Shown: positions 26,525 through 34,879, counted from the first letter of the stretch. The stretch: 64,000 nucleotides of DNA from Chitinophagaceae bacterium (GCA_004028795.1 SAIW01000007.1:248001-312000), one strand, 5' to 3'. Translations and numbers: made by a program. The notes: generated by a model not told the origin, from the letters alone.

Positions 26525-27781
26525 ATGACGGAAAAATTACTACAATTCATCTGGCAGTTTCAGTACTTTAATAAGAGTGATTTGTTTACTGAAAACGGTG
26601 AAACTTTACAAATCATCTATCAAGGTCAGCTTAATCATAATCAAGGTCCCGATTTTTTGCAGGCAAAGGTTATAGTGAATGATATTGTATTGGCAGGAAA
26701 TATAGAGCTGCACTGCTTGTCATCTGATTGGTATAAACACAATCACAATCTCGATTCTAATTATAACAATATTATTCTGCATGTTGTTTGGCAAAACGAT
26801 AAAGCCATACCTCATGTTCCAACCCTTTGCTTGCAGGAACGTGTTGCTAAAGTTTTATTGAAACGATATGAAGAATTAATGAACTCGCAAGCTGCTATTC
26901 CATGCAATAATTTATTAATTGTATTGAATGAATTTGAATGGATAAAATGGAAAGAAAGATTAGCAATTGAAAGAATGGAGGTAAAAGCTAAAAAAGTTTT
27001 GTCGTTGTTTGAAGAAAGCAACCACCATTGGGAAGAAGTTTTCTGGTGGATGCTTGCTTATAATTTCGGATTGAAAGTAAATGCAGAAATATTTATGCAA
27101 ATGGCAAAATATATTTCTGTAAATGTGCTGGCAAAACATAAACAACAGATTAACCAGTTAGAAGCTATTTTATTGGGAACAGTTAATTTATTGAATGAAG
27201 ATTTTGAAGAAGTATATCCAATAATGCTGAAAAAAGAATATCAGTTTTTACAAAAGAAATACCAACTGCAATCAACAGTGCAAACACCTTATTTTTTAAG
27301 AATGAGGCCGGCTAATTTTCCAACTATACGTTTAGCTCAATTAGCAAAGTTTATTCAGCAGTCAACACATTTGTTTTCAGTAGTAAAAGAAACTGATAGT
27401 TTAAAAGAAATAAAAACACTATTAACTGTTGAGGCTAATGATTACTGGCTTTATCATTATGTGTTTGATAAACCAACAGCTTTAAGGCAAAAGCAATTGG
27501 GAAGTGAAATGATTGATAATATTATCATTAATACTTTTATTCCTATTTTATTTGCTTATGGCTTGTACACTAAAGATGAGAAGTATAAACAAAAAGCATT
27601 ACAATGGTTAATGCAGTTATCACCGGAACATAATACCATTACTGCTGCATTCGAAAATCAAAAAATTGAAAATCAATCAGCATTAGATTCTCAGGCACTC
27701 ATCCATTTAAAAAATAATTATTGCAATAAAAAACTTTGTTTGCAATGTGCTGTTGGCAATAAACTGATGAAACAGTTTTAA
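26525..27781 (+). CDS. DUF2851 family protein
   Basis: A 418-residue cytosolic protein, recognised as DUF2851 by ENGETLQIIYQGQLNHNQGPDFLQAKVIVNDIVLAGNIELHCLSSDWYKHNH near the N-terminus and the cysteine cluster at the end, NKKLCLQCAVGNKLM. The N-terminal part has the pattern of a restriction-like (PD-(D/E)XK) strand set: GPDF...A.V...G.IELH, so a nuclease-like fold is possible. Function unknown. It follows maf by 111 bases, a common order in Bacteroidota, and ends just before a 72-bp structured repeat. Confidence 0.82.
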   Translation: MTEKLLQFIWQFQYFNKSDLFTENGETLQIIYQGQLNHNQGPDFLQAKVIVNDIVLAGNIELHCLSSDWYKHNHNLDSNYNNIILHVVWQNDKAIPHVPTLCLQERVAKVLLKRYEELMNSQAAIPCNNLLIVLNEFEWIKWKERLAIERMEVKAKKVLSLFEESNHHWEEVFWWMLAYNFGLKVNAEIFMQMAKYISVNVLAKHKQQINQLEAILLGTVNLLNEDFEEVYPIMLKKEYQFLQKKYQLQSTVQTPYFLRMRPANFPTIRLAQLAKFIQQSTHLFSVVKETDSLKEIKTLLTVEANDYWLYHYVFDKPTALRQKQLGSEMIDNIIINTFIPILFAYGLYTKDEKYKQKALQWLMQLSPEHNTITAAFENQKIENQSALDSQALIHLKNNYCNKKLCLQCAVGNKLMKQF

Positions 27782-27792
27782 TATCTCAACCA

Positions 27793-27864
27793 AACCGCAG
27801 TCAAGGCTTAGAGCCGTTGACAGGGTAACAAACCCCGACGACGGTTTTAACCTCGTCGGCGGTT
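27793..27864. repeat. 72-bp multi-hairpin repeat, copy A
   Basis: Outer arms AACCGC (27793-27798) and GCGGTT (27859-27864) close around three hairpins: GTCAAGGCT/AGCC-TTGAC (27800-27821), GGGT/ACCC (27823-27834) and CCGACGA/TCGTCGG (27835-27859). Copy B is at 28334-28405, same length with about 10 differences. It lies between the convergent DUF2851 and VOC genes and may also end transcription. Confidence 0.75.
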
Positions 27865-27877
27865 GTAATAATTTATT

Positions 27878-28294
27878 TTATGGCGTAGTTAAACCAATCA
27901 TATTTCCTTCATTGTCTTTAAACCAGGCAAATTGTTTTCCGTTGGGTAGCGGTAGTGGGCCAATAATTTTTTTACCGCCCGCTGCTTCTATTTTAGTAAG
28001 CGTAGTTTTAATATCCGCTACCTGAATATAAAAAGTAACATAGTTATTCGGCTCATGCCCCAAGGCAACAATATGCCCCTGAATACCTTCAGTTGAATTG
28101 GTGTTTAAGTTGGATGAAAGCGTTGCAGGGGTTGGGCTCCAGCCAAATGTTTCTGTATAAAATTTAGTAGTGGCAGCTAAATCTTTACAACCCACTTCAA
28201 AATGAACAACAGGATTTTTTGAAGTATCAGGTTTAAGATTGAATGCGGAGCATATGGCAACTAAGCATACTGCAAAGAGATTTTTTATCGGCAT
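27878..28294 (-). CDS. VOC-family (glyoxalase-like) protein, exported
   Basis: A 138-residue protein with an N-terminal hydrophobic signal (MPIKNLFAVCLVAICSAFNLKP) and one vicinal-oxygen-chelate domain: VVHFEVGCKDLAATTKFYTETFGW, VTFYIQVADIKTTLTKIEAAGGKKIIGPLPLPNGKQFAWFKDNEGNMIGLTTP (in parts). VOC domains bind a metal with His/Glu residues; H and E positions are partly present (HFEV, H in GHIVALGHE, E in DNEGN). The substrate is unknown. It is unusual in carrying a signal peptide and is bracketed by the two copies of a 72-bp structured repeat. Confidence 0.8.
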   Translation of the reverse strand: MPIKNLFAVCLVAICSAFNLKPDTSKNPVVHFEVGCKDLAATTKFYTETFGWSPTPATLSSNLNTNSTEGIQGHIVALGHEPNNYVTFYIQVADIKTTLTKIEAAGGKKIIGPLPLPNGKQFAWFKDNEGNMIGLTTP

Positions 28295-28333
28295 GATGAA
28301 GGTTTTTTAGAAAGATAATTGTTTTTTATGAGT

Positions 28334-28405
28334 AACCGTTGCAAAGGCTTAGAGCCGTTGACAGGGTTGCAAACCCCGACGACGGCTTCTATCTCGTCGG
28401 CGGTT
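28334..28405. repeat. 72-bp multi-hairpin repeat, copy B
   Basis: Second copy of the 27793-27864 element in the same orientation, about 40 bases upstream of the VOC start. Arms AACCG/CGGTT, hairpins GGCT-TAG-AGCC, GGGTT-GCA-AACCC and CCGACGA/TCGTCGG are kept. The second hairpin differs between the copies yet remains paired. Confidence 0.75.
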
Positions 28406-28421
28406 ATGTGTTGCTGAAAAT

Positions 28422-28446
28422 AAAAAATCCCGCAACACCTGCGGGA
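28422..28446 (-). terminator. Terminator of SDR gene
   Basis: TCCCGCA (28428-28434), loop ACACC, TGCGGGA (28440-28446); on the minus strand it is followed by TTTTTT (28427-28422). It lies about 40 bases after the SDR stop. The same 25 bases occur at 30317-30341. Confidence 0.85.
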
Positions 28447-28484
28447 GCGTAATAAGTTTTTATGTTATTGTGAACTGCCATTAC

Positions 28485-29198
28485 CTACCAACTTAATGTT
28501 TGTCCATCTCTAAAAAATTCACCGCTTGGTCCATCGTCCGGAATTGTTATTGCCCAAATAATACTTTTTGCTCCTTCACTTACCGGTCTTGCTCCATAAT
28601 TTTCCGTACCCGGATAGGTTGCGGTGAAACCGGGGTCAACCGAATTTATTTTGATTTTGCTTCCTTTCAATTGTGTAGCCACTTTTACTGTCAACCCATT
28701 TAAAGCAAGTTTTGTAATTCCATAAACAGGTACTTTACTGAAATGATGTGCAAGCCCGAATACCGGGTCACCAAACGAACCTGCACCGCTTGAAACATTT
28801 ACAATTCTCGGGCTGTCACTTTTTTCAAGTAAGTGGTGAAATGCTTTAATCATTCTCCATGCACCTAAAAGATTGGTATCAAAAGCGTCTTTTACAAATT
28901 GCAAATCGGTTGAAAGCGGTTCTCCGCCTTGGTCAAAAAATGCTCCTGCATTATTTACAAGCACATCTAATTTGCCAAATTCATTTTCAACTTCTTTCGC
29001 CAAATTGTTTACTGAATGGTCGTTTGTAACGTCCAATTGTTTTGCCATTACTTTAAGTTGTTCGGCAAGATTTGAAACTTTATCAAAGTCTCTTGCAGTA
29101 ATGATGACTTTAAAGCCAAGTTCTTTGAGTTGTCTGGCTGTTTCATAGCCAAGTCCCATTTCCCGGCTTACTCCTGTAATGATTGCTATTTTGTTCAT
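28485..29198 (-). CDS. Short-chain dehydrogenase/reductase
   Basis: A 237-residue classical SDR: IITGVSREMGLGYETARQL (TGxxxGxG NAD(P) loop), AKQLDVTNDHSV (Asp for cofactor), LDVLVNNAGAFF (NNAG), RIVNVSSGAGSF (catalytic Ser), VYGITKLALN (YxxxK) and INSVDPGFTATYPG. It reduces or oxidises a carbonyl/alcohol with NAD(P)H; the substrate is unknown. Its own terminator follows at 28422-28446; upstream 29199-29448 holds several hairpins and no gene. Confidence 0.9.
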   Translation of the reverse strand: MNKIAIITGVSREMGLGYETARQLKELGFKVIITARDFDKVSNLAEQLKVMAKQLDVTNDHSVNNLAKEVENEFGKLDVLVNNAGAFFDQGGEPLSTDLQFVKDAFDTNLLGAWRMIKAFHHLLEKSDSPRIVNVSSGAGSFGDPVFGLAHHFSKVPVYGITKLALNGLTVKVATQLKGSKIKINSVDPGFTATYPGTENYGARPVSEGAKSIIWAITIPDDGPSGEFFRDGQTLSW

Positions 29199-29251
29199 TT
29201 TTTATTTTGTTATTTTTTACTTTTCGATTGATGTATAACAAAGTTATTGAT

Positions 29252-29432
29252 GAACGCAATGTCCTCTGCGAGAGACATTGCTGGGAAGGAAGGCAGTTAT
29301 GTGCTGTTTGCAGTGTCCTCTGCGAGAGATATTGTTGGAAGGAATAGTAAACACTTTAATATTACCTGCCGATGTTGTGTCTTTCGACCAACAACGATTT
29401 TACTTTATTTGAATGCCGTTGGTGAAGAACAC
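29252..29432. repeat. Cluster of short hairpin repeats
   Basis: Two related hairpins built on CCTCTGCGAGAG occur about 50 bases apart (about 29257-29281 and 29308-29334); arm changes (AATGT/ACATT against AGTGT/ATATT) keep pairing through G-T. Two further hairpins follow: GTTGT-GTC/GAC-AACAAC (about 29372-29394) and TTGGTG-AAGAA-CACCAA (about 29407-29427). The 250-base spacer between SDR and the next gene contains no ORF of coding character. Confidence 0.6.
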
Positions 29433-29448
29433 CAACAGCGGCGGAAAG

Positions 29449-30189
29449 TTATTGTTTTCCAACCTTGGTTTTTGGAATCTGCTGTTGGCGGTAGTTTTGT
29501 CGTTCCTTCTTGTATTCTTTCCGTTGTTTCTCGGTCAGAATTCTAATTGTAACACTTGGCCCGCCATTGTAATAGCTTTCAAATGGTATTTCCTTTGAAA
29601 ACTCCTTCCAAAATGTTTGTGCATTTGTAAGATTCAAGACACTATCGACAAAAGTTTGTACTAGAATAGCCTCTTTCAAAGAGTCCTGTGCCTTTGGTGT
29701 CCAATAGCTCTTAAATGAATAGCTGTCTTTCTTAGAATGCTCAATAATGTATGTATTACCGTCAACACCTTTTTGCCATCCTTTGATTGAATCATCAGTG
29801 GGTAAAAACAAAATATCATTTGATATCAAAAGCTCTCTCAGCATCAGCAAAGAATCTCCGCTTATCTGTTTTGTCTTTATGAATGTTCGATTTGTTGGTT
29901 CTTCATTATATGGGGGGTATTCATCTGTCCAAGTAGTAAGCATACTTTTAAATTCACCATCTTTTTCTTGCCAAAGGTCTATAGCTTGTTTGTTTGTCCA
30001 GATGCGGAAATATTCAGTCTTTGTAGAAGTATCTAAAAGAGGTAGTTTAAGTTTTTGAGCAATTGTTGTTTGATATTTAAACCAGAAAGTGCTATCTCCA
30101 TCTGCTTTAAGTACATTATAAAAAATTTTCCCCTGTCCGAATGAGGTAAAACAAATCAATAAAGTCGTTATCGTTTGTAGGGTCTTCAT
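29449..30189 (-). CDS. Hypothetical secreted protein
   Basis: A 246-residue protein with a signal peptide (MKTLQTITTLLICFTSFGQG). The body has alternating Trp/Phe-rich stretches (DSTFWFKYQTT, AIDLWQEKDGEFKSMLTTWTDEYPPYN, YNGGPSVTIRILTEKQRKEYKKERQNYRQQQ) and a basic coiled C-terminal tail. No family was recognised. Codon use looks ordinary. It lies alone between the structured spacer and the topA terminator. Its upstream region (30200-30245) shares ATAAATATACAC and GTTGTTTA words with the region upstream of the acyltransferase. Confidence 0.6.
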   Translation of the reverse strand: MKTLQTITTLLICFTSFGQGKIFYNVLKADGDSTFWFKYQTTIAQKLKLPLLDTSTKTEYFRIWTNKQAIDLWQEKDGEFKSMLTTWTDEYPPYNEEPTNRTFIKTKQISGDSLLMLRELLISNDILFLPTDDSIKGWQKGVDGNTYIIEHSKKDSYSFKSYWTPKAQDSLKEAILVQTFVDSVLNLTNAQTFWKEFSKEIPFESYYNGGPSVTIRILTEKQRKEYKKERQNYRQQQIPKTKVGKQ

Positions 30190-30316
30190 AAAATTACAGC
30201 CAATTTATAAATATACACTATATTGCTTATGGGTTGTTTATTTCAGTAAAACTTACTTTTTTAAATATACAAAACTCAACAATTGAAAAACAAGAATTTC
30301 TTTACTCAATCAAAAC

Positions 30317-30349
30317 AAAAAATCCCGCAACACCTGCGGGATTTTTTTA
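30317..30349. terminator. Terminator of topA (bidirectional form)
   Basis: AAAAAATCCCGCA, loop ACACC, TGCGGGATTTTTTT. On the minus strand it begins at the topA stop codon and ends in TTTTTT. Twenty-five bases are identical to the SDR terminator at 28422-28446. Confidence 0.88.
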
Positions 30350-32884
30350 TTTCTTTTTAGCTGCTTGCTTCGCAGCTTTTGTTTTCTTTTCAAAGGCAGT
30401 TGGAACCTGCTCTGTAATCATTCTCTTTACTTCATCAATGCTTACTGTTGCTAATTCTTCGGCTGTATATTTAGTGCCGTCAGCTTTCTTGGTTAGTTTC
30501 AGCATTAGTTTACCGAAACGTATAAACGGCCCCCATCTTCCATTTTCAATAGCAATTTTTTCAGCAGGCCATTGTTGTATAAATCGGTTAGCTTCTTTAT
30601 CAACCTTCGCTTCAATTAATTCTTTAATATCATTATTGCTTAAGTTATCAAAATTATAACGCCTCGGTACATTAATAAACAAATCATTCCACTTAATAAA
30701 AGGCCCGAAACGCCCTTTGCCTTTTGTTACTGGCTTACCTTCATATTCAGCAACGGGAGCATCGGCTTTTTCTTTTTCATTAATCAATGCAATAGCTCTG
30801 TCTAATTCCATTTCATACAAATCTTCACCGCGGGGAATGGAGATAAACTGCTCGCCTAATTTTATGTACGGCCCGAATCTTCCCACATTTACACTTAACT
30901 CTAAACCTTCATATTCACCAATAACTCTGGGTAACTTAAATAAATCCATTGCCTCTTCAAACGTAATGGTTTCAATACTTTGCGTTGGTTTCAATTTTGC
31001 AAAGCGAGGTTTTTCTTCATCATTGGCATCACCAATTTGTACCATCGGCCCATATCTTCCCATTCGTGCAACCACTTTCTTGCCTGTTGCTTCATCAATG
31101 CCTAATTCACGTTCACCTTTGGCACGTTCAGCATTTTCTAAAGTATGTTCAATATTGGTATGAAAAGGATTGTAGAACTCGCCAATCATATTCGTCCACT
31201 GCATTTTACCATCAGCAATTTCATCAAACTCCTGTTCAATATATGCAGTAAAACTGTAATCCATTACCTTATCAAAATGTTGTTTCAGAAAATCTGTAAC
31301 AACATTGCCTAAATCGGTAGGGAATAATTTTCCTTTCTCTGCACCCGTATTTTCCTGAATAATCTGTTTAGTAATATTTTGTGCTGAAGTGAGTTTTAAA
31401 ATATTTACATCCCGCTTAATACCTTCTTTGTCACGCTTCTCTACATAATTTCTTTTAATAATGGTTGAAATAGTAGGAGCGTAAGTAGAAGGGCGACCGA
31501 TACCTAAATCTTCTAACTTCTTAACCAATGATGCTTCGGTATAACGCGGTGCCGGTCTGCTGAATTTTTCTGTTGCAGTTAATTCTTTAAAATCTAAGGT
31601 TTGATTAACAGTTAACGGTGGCAACATGCCTTCAGTATCTTCTTCGTCTTCATCATCTTTACCTTCAAAATACACTTTTAAAAAGCCATCAAACTTTAAT
31701 ACCTCACCGGTTGCAGTTAATTCTTCTTTATTGGTACTGATATTAATTTTGGCAATTGTTTTTTCAAATTCAGCATCACTCATCTGGCTGGCAATGGTTC
31801 TACGCCAGATTAATTCATATAATTTTTTAGTATCAATATCATCAACTGTTCTGTTGCTCATGTAAGTTGGGCGAATAGCTTCGTGAGCTTCCTGAGCACT
31901 CTCATTTTTATTTTTATATTTTCTGTATTGAAAATATTTTTCACCATAGCTATTGGTTACCTGATCCTGTATATCTCTTCTGGCTAAGTCACTCAGGTTA
32001 ACACTATCAGTACGCATGTAAGTAATGTAACCGCTTTCGTATAATTTCTGAGCCAGTAACATAGTTTTACTTACACCGTAACCTAATTTTCTGGAGGCTT
32101 CCTGCTGCAAGGTAGATGTGGTAAAAGGCGGTGCCGGTGTGCGTTTGGCAGGTTTTACCTGAATATCTTTAACTGTATAAACAGCATTTTTACAACTCTC
32201 TAAAAAAGCCTGTGCCTGCGGAAGTGTTGCTAATTTTTCAGGGCCTTCTGCTTTAAAGTTTACCTCTTTATTATTAATGTCTTTCGCAGTAAAAACAGCT
32301 TCAATTTTATAAGTGCTTTCGGCAATAAACTGATTGATTTCTCTTTCTCTTTCTACAATTAATCTTACCGCTACACTCTGTACACGGCCTGCACTTAAGC
32401 CACGCTGCATGCCTATTTTCCGCCATAATACCGGGCTTAACTCAAAACCTACAATTCTGTCTAACACACGTCTTGCCTGTTGAGCGTTCACTAAGTTCAT
32501 ATCAATATTCCTCGGAGTTTCAACAGCCCTTTTAATAGCAGGTGCAGTAATTTCATGAAACACGATACGTTTGGTTGTGCGGGGGTCTAAACCCAATACT
32601 TCAGCCAAATGCCAGCTGATGCTTTCTCCTTCACGGTCCTCATCCGATGCTAACCAGACTTCTTTTCCTTTAGCAGCTTTTCTTAAATCGCTCACCACTT
32701 TTGCTTTATCTGCGGGAACAATATAACGCGGTTGAAATTTGTTGGATATATCAATACCCATTTCATCTTTTTCCAAATCGCGTATATGCCCAAAAGAGCT
32801 TTTCACTTCAAAATCTTTACCTAAGATTTTTTCAATGGTTTTCGCTTTTGCCGGAGACTCAACAATCAATAAATTCTTTGCCAT
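30347..32884 (-). CDS. topA: DNA topoisomerase I
   Basis: A protein of 845 residues from the ATG at 32884 (MAKNLLIVESPAKAKTIEKILG is the family start; 11 upstream codons are open but unlikely). It has the Toprim domain (ESPAKA, ASDEDREGE, about residues 4-70), active-site region YESGYITYMRTDSVNLS (Tyr about 300), and, instead of zinc fingers, four C-terminal GR(Y/F/W)GP repeats (GRYGPMVQIGD, GRFGPYIKLGE, GRFGPFIKWND, GRWGPFIRFGK) and a Lys/Ala tail (KKTKAAKQAAKKK). It relaxes negative supercoils. Stop codon abuts a strong terminator. Confidence 0.97.
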   Translation of the reverse strand: MAKNLLIVESPAKAKTIEKILGKDFEVKSSFGHIRDLEKDEMGIDISNKFQPRYIVPADKAKVVSDLRKAAKGKEVWLASDEDREGESISWHLAEVLGLDPRTTKRIVFHEITAPAIKRAVETPRNIDMNLVNAQQARRVLDRIVGFELSPVLWRKIGMQRGLSAGRVQSVAVRLIVEREREINQFIAESTYKIEAVFTAKDINNKEVNFKAEGPEKLATLPQAQAFLESCKNAVYTVKDIQVKPAKRTPAPPFTTSTLQQEASRKLGYGVSKTMLLAQKLYESGYITYMRTDSVNLSDLARRDIQDQVTNSYGEKYFQYRKYKNKNESAQEAHEAIRPTYMSNRTVDDIDTKKLYELIWRRTIASQMSDAEFEKTIAKINISTNKEELTATGEVLKFDGFLKVYFEGKDDEDEEDTEGMLPPLTVNQTLDFKELTATEKFSRPAPRYTEASLVKKLEDLGIGRPSTYAPTISTIIKRNYVEKRDKEGIKRDVNILKLTSAQNITKQIIQENTGAEKGKLFPTDLGNVVTDFLKQHFDKVMDYSFTAYIEQEFDEIADGKMQWTNMIGEFYNPFHTNIEHTLENAERAKGERELGIDEATGKKVVARMGRYGPMVQIGDANDEEKPRFAKLKPTQSIETITFEEAMDLFKLPRVIGEYEGLELSVNVGRFGPYIKLGEQFISIPRGEDLYEMELDRAIALINEKEKADAPVAEYEGKPVTKGKGRFGPFIKWNDLFINVPRRYNFDNLSNNDIKELIEAKVDKEANRFIQQWPAEKIAIENGRWGPFIRFGKLMLKLTKKADGTKYTAEELATVSIDEVKRMITEQVPTAFEKKTKAAKQAAKKK

Positions 32885-32976
32885 ATACTTACCTGCTTTT
32901 CGATTTTCGACCTTCAATTTTCGTATTTCCTTCGATGCAATATTAGAAGAAACATTTAAACAGAAAAAAATCTTAA

Positions 32977-33837
32977 CTAATTTTCAAAAAAGGTAACAAT
33001 GCTTTTAGCGACGCTGTTGTCTCTGTAAATTTTATTATGGCCTAATCCTTTACTTATGCTGAAATGCAGGTGGGGTAAGTGTTTGGCGATAGCCGGCTGT
33101 ACATCCTTTATAGGGCAAATAATATCATCTTCATCGTGCAGCCAAAAAATTTCGGCTTTAATATTTTCAACTGCCCTTGTAACAGAAAAATAAGAAATGG
33201 GTTTGTTGGCAAATTTTTCAATGTATGCAAGCAAGTCGTTTGTCATTGCTGCACCCAATTGCAAAAAGTCAATAAAGTTTTCAGTAGCTGTTTTTGTTTC
33301 AGTAGCCGGTGCAATTAAAACTATCTTGTTTAATGTTTGTAATTCTTCAGCGGCAACAGAGGCAGCCAATCCCCCGACTGAATGAGCCATGATGCCGTAA
33401 AAGCTGCCATACTTTTCATTAATGGCTAATAGTGTTTGTTTGTAGAGCAGTACATTTAAAAATTTACCATCACTAATACCATGACCCGGAGCATCAAAAG
33501 CCAATACTTCAAAACCGCTTTGCTGTAACAACAAAACATATTTTTCAAACTTATAGCTGCAACTGTCAAACCCATGCACTATTAAAATTTTTTTGCCGGT
33601 TGAGTTTGAAGGTTTCCAATTCCAGCCTCTTACAGTTAATCCGTTTACAACAACACTCACTTTTTCAGCCTTATGAAATGCAGGCGGAGCTTTGCGTTTA
33701 GGTTTACCGCTGTAAGGCGTGCAGAATAATTCAAATACTTTCTCCACTGCTTTTTCTTTGCTTACCAACGCATAGGCTTTAAACTTAGTTTTGTAAAAGC
33801 CAACAGCAATTTTTTGCTTAAATTTTAACTTCATCAT
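32977..33837 (-). CDS. Alpha/beta hydrolase
   Basis: A 286-residue hydrolase: ILIVHGFDSCSYKFEKY (oxyanion loop), VLAFDAPGHGISDG, GIMAHSVGGLAASVAA (nucleophile Ser in HSxGG), EIFWLHDEDDIICPIKD (Asp) and GLGHNKIYRD (His). The first 70 residues are a basic extension without predicted signal. Two adjacent Met codons start the frame. The -7 box TATCTTTG (minus strand, 33843-33850) touches the start codon of the divergent DUF2520 gene only 12 bases away. Substrate unknown. Confidence 0.87.
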   Translation of the reverse strand: MMKLKFKQKIAVGFYKTKFKAYALVSKEKAVEKVFELFCTPYSGKPKRKAPPAFHKAEKVSVVVNGLTVRGWNWKPSNSTGKKILIVHGFDSCSYKFEKYVLLLQQSGFEVLAFDAPGHGISDGKFLNVLLYKQTLLAINEKYGSFYGIMAHSVGGLAASVAAEELQTLNKIVLIAPATETKTATENFIDFLQLGAAMTNDLLAYIEKFANKPISYFSVTRAVENIKAEIFWLHDEDDIICPIKDVQPAIAKHLPHLHFSISKGLGHNKIYRDNSVAKSIVTFFEN

Positions 33838-33842
33838 TAAAT

Positions 33843-33850
33843 CAAAGATA
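33843..33850 (-). promoter_or_regulatory. -7 box of hydrolase gene overlapping divergent start codon
   Basis: TATCTTTG is an exact TAnnTTTG match on the minus strand, 5 bases before the hydrolase ATG, and its outer base is the A of the DUF2520 ATG. No -33 TTG is evident. Confidence 0.45.
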
Positions 33851-34620
33851 TGTTGCTAAGTTTTATCGGTTCAGGTAATGTGGCTACTGTGTTAGCTAAA
33901 CGATTTTATAAAAATGGATTTACCATTCATGAAGTGTACAGCAGAACGGAAGCCAATGCTGTTGAGTTATGCAATTTAGTAAATGCTAAACCGATAAATA
34001 ATATTGAGCAACTATCAAAAAATGCAGACGTATATATTATATGTGTAAGCGATAAAGCATTAGTTGAAATATCACCGCATATAAACTTTAATAACAAATT
34101 GATTATACATACAGCAGGCTCTGTAAGTATAGATGTTTTGAAGACGAGCAATGAATATGGTGTTTTATATCCTGTACAGAGTTTAAGAAAAGTAATGAGC
34201 GATGAAACACCCATTCCTTTTTTAATTGATGGTAATAATGAAACAACCATTCAAAAGATTGAAGCATTGGCTTTAGCTATCAGCAATAAAACAGCAAGAG
34301 GTAATGATGAAGCAAGAGTGAAACTGCATGTTGCCTGTGTATTTGCCTGCAACTTTACCAACTTTATGTATTTGCAAAGTGCCAACTTTTGTAAAGCAGA
34401 GCATTTAGATTTCAGTTTAATACAAAGCTTAATTGAAGAAACTGCCAACAGATTGCAGCATTATCATCCATCAGAAGTATTTACAGGTCCTGCAGTAAGA
34501 GGAGATATGGCAACCGTTAATAAGCATTTGTCATTGTTGGAAAAATATCCATCTCAACATGAGTTGTATAAAATGATAAGTGAGAATATCATAAAGTTGA
34601 AAGCAGCAAGTGGAAAGTAG
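33850..34620 (+). CDS. Rossmann-fold DUF2520 protein
   Basis: A 256-residue protein with an N-terminal NAD(P)-binding Rossmann domain (LSFIGSGNVATVLAKRFYKNGFTIHEVYSR, GxGxxA/GxxxA type; DVYIICVSDKALVEI) and a C-terminal helical DUF2520 domain (KLHVACVFACNFTNFMYLQSANFC, EVFTGPAVRGDMATVNKHL). The arrangement resembles F420/NADP oxidoreductases and pyrroline carboxylate reductases; activity is unknown. Divergent from the hydrolase with a 12-base gap and followed by a terminator at 34701-34735. Confidence 0.87.
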   Translation: MLLSFIGSGNVATVLAKRFYKNGFTIHEVYSRTEANAVELCNLVNAKPINNIEQLSKNADVYIICVSDKALVEISPHINFNNKLIIHTAGSVSIDVLKTSNEYGVLYPVQSLRKVMSDETPIPFLIDGNNETTIQKIEALALAISNKTARGNDEARVKLHVACVFACNFTNFMYLQSANFCKAEHLDFSLIQSLIEETANRLQHYHPSEVFTGPAVRGDMATVNKHLSLLEKYPSQHELYKMISENIIKLKAASGK

Positions 34621-34700
34621 GAATTGGAAAATGGGAATTAGGAATTGGGTGGAAACTTTAAACCTTAAACTTTTGAACCTTTAAACTTTTTTAAAACAAG

Positions 34701-34735
34701 AAATCCCGCAGGGCAAACCGTGCAGGATTTATTTA
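34701..34735 (+). terminator. Terminator after DUF2520 gene
   Basis: AAATCCCGCA (34701-34710) pairs with TGCAGGATTT (34721-34730) with one bulge, followed by ATTTA. It sits 80 bases after the stop, beyond a purine-rich spacer. Confidence 0.65.
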
Positions 34736-34773
34736 TGAGCAAGCAACCGAAATAAACTAATTTAACTAACGTT

Positions 34774-34790
34774 CGTTTGCAAACGTTTGC
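34774..34790. promoter_or_regulatory. Overlapping palindromes, possible LacI-family operator
   Basis: Two perfect overlapping 12-bp palindromes: CGTTTGCAAACG (34774-34785) and GCAAACGTTTGC (34779-34790). The second has the central CG and arms of LacI/PurR-type operators. It lies after a terminator and about 90 bases upstream of the ferredoxin -7 box. Confidence 0.5.
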
Positions 34791-34879
34791 ACAAACCTAA
34801 AGGAATTTTTTAAAACACCAACTCTTTTTCTACTAAATATTTCATTCAATAAATCTTAGTGTTATAGTTTGAATTGAAA

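Noticed and set aside
27793-27864. tRNA-like gene
   Set aside because: The 72-base size and cloverleaf-like fold are suggestive, but there is no T-loop GTTCGA-type sequence, no D-loop GG and a poor acceptor stem.
29247-29546. Plus-strand ORF with internal SSARDI repeat
   Set aside because: The repeat comes from the DNA hairpin repeats and the frame runs into the 3' end of a minus-strand gene; no protein-like composition.
30717-31163. Plus-strand ORF inside topA
   Set aside because: Opposite-strand shadow of the well-conserved topA repeats.
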